The notes below the pieces were generated by a model that saw nothing but the letters and a program-made list of their open reading frames with translations, did no database searches and was not told the origin of the DNA. This document shows, one piece after another, positions 13,555 through 15,123 of a stretch of DNA of 15,123 bases. Position 1 is the stretch's first letter. Each line of letters begins with the position of its first letter. A program made the position numbers and the translations under genes. This stretch comes from Calditerrivibrio sp. (GTDB lineage: Bacteria; Chrysiogenota; Deferribacteres; Deferribacterales; Calditerrivibrionaceae), in NCBI GenBank assembly GCA_020217115.1, contig JAIWOA010000097.1, forward strand, positions 1-15,123. Direction: 5' to 3'.

Positions 13555-15123
13555 ATGGATCTAAATCAGACGAAAATTACCCCAATGTACAGTCAGTTTA
13601 TTGCTGAAAAGAAGAATTATCCCGATGCAATACTTTTTTTTAGAATGGGTGATTTTTATGAAATGTTCGGTGAAGATGCAAAAATTGCATCAAAAATTCT
13701 AAATATTGCCCTCACTGCACGGAATAAAAATGAAGAAAATCCGATACCGATGTGTGGTATCCCTTACCATTCCTACCTGCCATATCTGAAAAAGCTTGTG
13801 GATGCCGGATATAAGGTGGCTATATGTGAACAATTAGAGGATCCCAGCACTGCCAAAGGTATTGTGAAAAGAGGGGTTGTAAGGGTTGTAACTCCTGGCA
13901 CTGTTATAGAAGAGGATGTGTTATCTGGAAGTGACTACAATATAATTTTTTCTGTAGAGCAATTCGGGAAACATTACTTTTTTGCCATAGCAGATAGCTC
14001 AACGGGGGATCTCTTTTTATCTAAAAGTGTATCTTTATCCGATAATGTGGAAAAGTGGAAACCTAAAGAGATTATAAGCTCTACTGTTGAATCTGTTTCA
14101 TCTGGTTCTGTTGTAAAGATTTCCTGCAAATATTCAGATGAATATCTTGCCCAGAGAGTTGCCTCATATTTTGGGGTTTCATCTTTAAATGGGCTTGGTA
14201 TTAATGAGATAGGATTTATAAAAGCAGTTTTCAACTTAATTAAATATTTTGATGATAATTTTCTAAGTGTGATTCTGAAAAAACCTGTTACAATCTCATC
14301 TGAGAGGGAGCTTTATCTTGACTCGATCGCTATAAAAACACTTGAGATTGTGGAATCGTCCGATCCTATTTCAAAAAATTCATTGTTTGATTTGCTCAAT
14401 TGCTGCAAAACTCCTATGGGGGAACGTCTTTTGAAATCAAGACTTATAAGTCCCCTCAGGGATAAAAATGAAATTTACAGAAGGCAGGAATGGATACAAT
14501 TTTTTGTGGACAATAACGAAACCATATCTGAATTGGAATCTTTATTATCTGAAGTATACGATATGGAGAGAATAATTACAAGGATAGTTGCTGGTAGAGG
14601 ATCTCCAAGGGATTTAATATGGCTAAAAAATTCTATATCAAATCTTTCTGATATAAAATCTGTTTTATCAAGATACCATCACCAGTATGTAAAGGATTTC
14701 ATTGAAGAATTTGATACTTTGAGGGATTTATGGGAATTGATTGATAAATCGATATCAGATGATCCACCTCTGACTACTACAGAGGGTGGGATAATAAAAA
14801 CCGGTTTTTCCCCAGAAGTGGACGAGCTGACCAATATTAAAAAGAATAGTGAGCAGCTTTTATTGAAGATAGAAAGTGATGAGAAACAGAAAACTGGTAT
14901 AACTACTCTAAAGGTGAGATATAACAAGGTTTTTGGTTATTATATAGAGATATCCAGGGGGCAGGCTGGTAAGGTACCAGATTATTACGATAGAAAGCAA
15001 ACTCTTGTCAATGCTGAGAGGTTTACAACTCCTGAATTGAAAATTCTGGAAAATAAGATACTTAATGCAGAGGAGGAGCTTGGTAGGTTAGAATACAAAC
15101 TGTTTACAGAAATAAGGGGAAAA
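13555..15123 (+). CDS. mutS: DNA mismatch repair protein MutS, 3'-truncated by window edge
   Basis: The first 523 codons of a MutS1 protein are in the window and the frame is still open at the edge. Residues 1-115 are the mismatch-recognition domain. The FxE motif, which stacks on the mismatch, is F34-Y35-E36 in FFRMGDFYEMFGEDA. MCGIPYHSYLPYLKKL and YKVAICEQLEDP complete that domain. The connector (about 125-255) and the helical lever (from about 260) follow, with FDLLNCCKTPMGERLLKSRLISPL and the clamp-lever junction RYNKVFGYYIEISR. The Walker ATPase and dimerisation parts lie beyond the window. MutS binds base mismatches and short loops and recruits MutL. There is no clear ribosome site, so translation is probably coupled to the lapB stop 5 bp upstream. 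No missing residues or breaks are seen in this part. Confidence 0.97.
   Translation, partial: MDLNQTKITPMYSQFIAEKKNYPDAILFFRMGDFYEMFGEDAKIASKILNIALTARNKNEENPIPMCGIPYHSYLPYLKKLVDAGYKVAICEQLEDPSTAKGIVKRGVVRVVTPGTVIEEDVLSGSDYNIIFSVEQFGKHYFFAIADSSTGDLFLSKSVSLSDNVEKWKPKEIISSTVESVSSGSVVKISCKYSDEYLAQRVASYFGVSSLNGLGINEIGFIKAVFNLIKYFDDNFLSVILKKPVTISSERELYLDSIAIKTLEIVESSDPISKNSLFDLLNCCKTPMGERLLKSRLISPLRDKNEIYRRQEWIQFFVDNNETISELESLLSEVYDMERIITRIVAGRGSPRDLIWLKNSISNLSDIKSVLSRYHHQYVKDFIEEFDTLRDLWELIDKSISDDPPLTTTEGGIIKTGFSPEVDELTNIKKNSEQLLLKIESDEKQKTGITTLKVRYNKVFGYYIEISRGQAGKVPDYYDRKQTLVNAERFTTPELKILENKILNAEEELGRLEYKLFTEIRGK

Noticed and set aside
13974..14927. Minus-strand open frames at 13974-14234 and 14679-14927
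   Set aside because: They lie within mutS, whose frame is supported by conserved motifs throughout the window. Their products are low-complexity antisense translations.

Overview
The window is very AT-rich, with strong A and T runs even inside genes. It carries a multihaem cytochrome, PpiC, NHL, LapA/LapB and c-di-GMP signalling genes. This mix fits an anaerobic or microaerophilic Gram-negative of the Deferribacterota (Calditerrivibrio/Deferribacter-like) or a related phylum. That assignment is an inference from gene content and base composition, not a demonstrated one.

Left region (1-4233, all +): an electron-transfer-like cassette. It contains the broken 3' part of a beta-rich, probably outer-membrane barrel protein (1-732). 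Next come a secreted PpiC-type peptidyl-prolyl isomerase whose frame is interrupted at about 1058-1077, an NHL-repeat lipoprotein, and an exported c-type cytochrome. The cytochrome has nine CxxCH sites, one CX3CH site and one degenerate CxxCY site. Barrel + foldase + propeller lipoprotein + multihaem cytochrome is the kind of set expected for moving electrons across or beyond the outer membrane. Every frame break seen here is of the -1 type and lies at an A-run, so decay, sequencing error and programmed frameshifting must all be considered.

Middle region (4174-9028, mostly -): a response-regulator diguanylate cyclase followed by a PilZ c-di-GMP receptor, so maker and reader of the signal sit in one operon. 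The PilZ gene runs 60 bp into the 3' end of the cytochrome gene on the opposite strand. A 5'-truncated transposase relic separates this pair from a 929-residue hybrid histidine kinase with a periplasmic solute-binding domain, a membrane segment, two PAS-like domains, a kinase core and a receiver domain. The kinase has a near-perfect promoter placed so that transcription would begin at its ATG (leaderless mRNA).

Right region (9332-15123): a SulP/SLC26 anion transporter with a STAS domain (+), and a convergent CsgG/TolB-like lipoprotein (-). A conserved-looking housekeeping operon (+) follows: HIT-family hydrolase, LapA, LapB-like TPR/rubredoxin protein and mutS, which runs off the window. Clear sigma-70-type promoters are visible in the divergent gap at 11647-11762. 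No tRNA, rRNA, CRISPR array or complete mobile element was seen.
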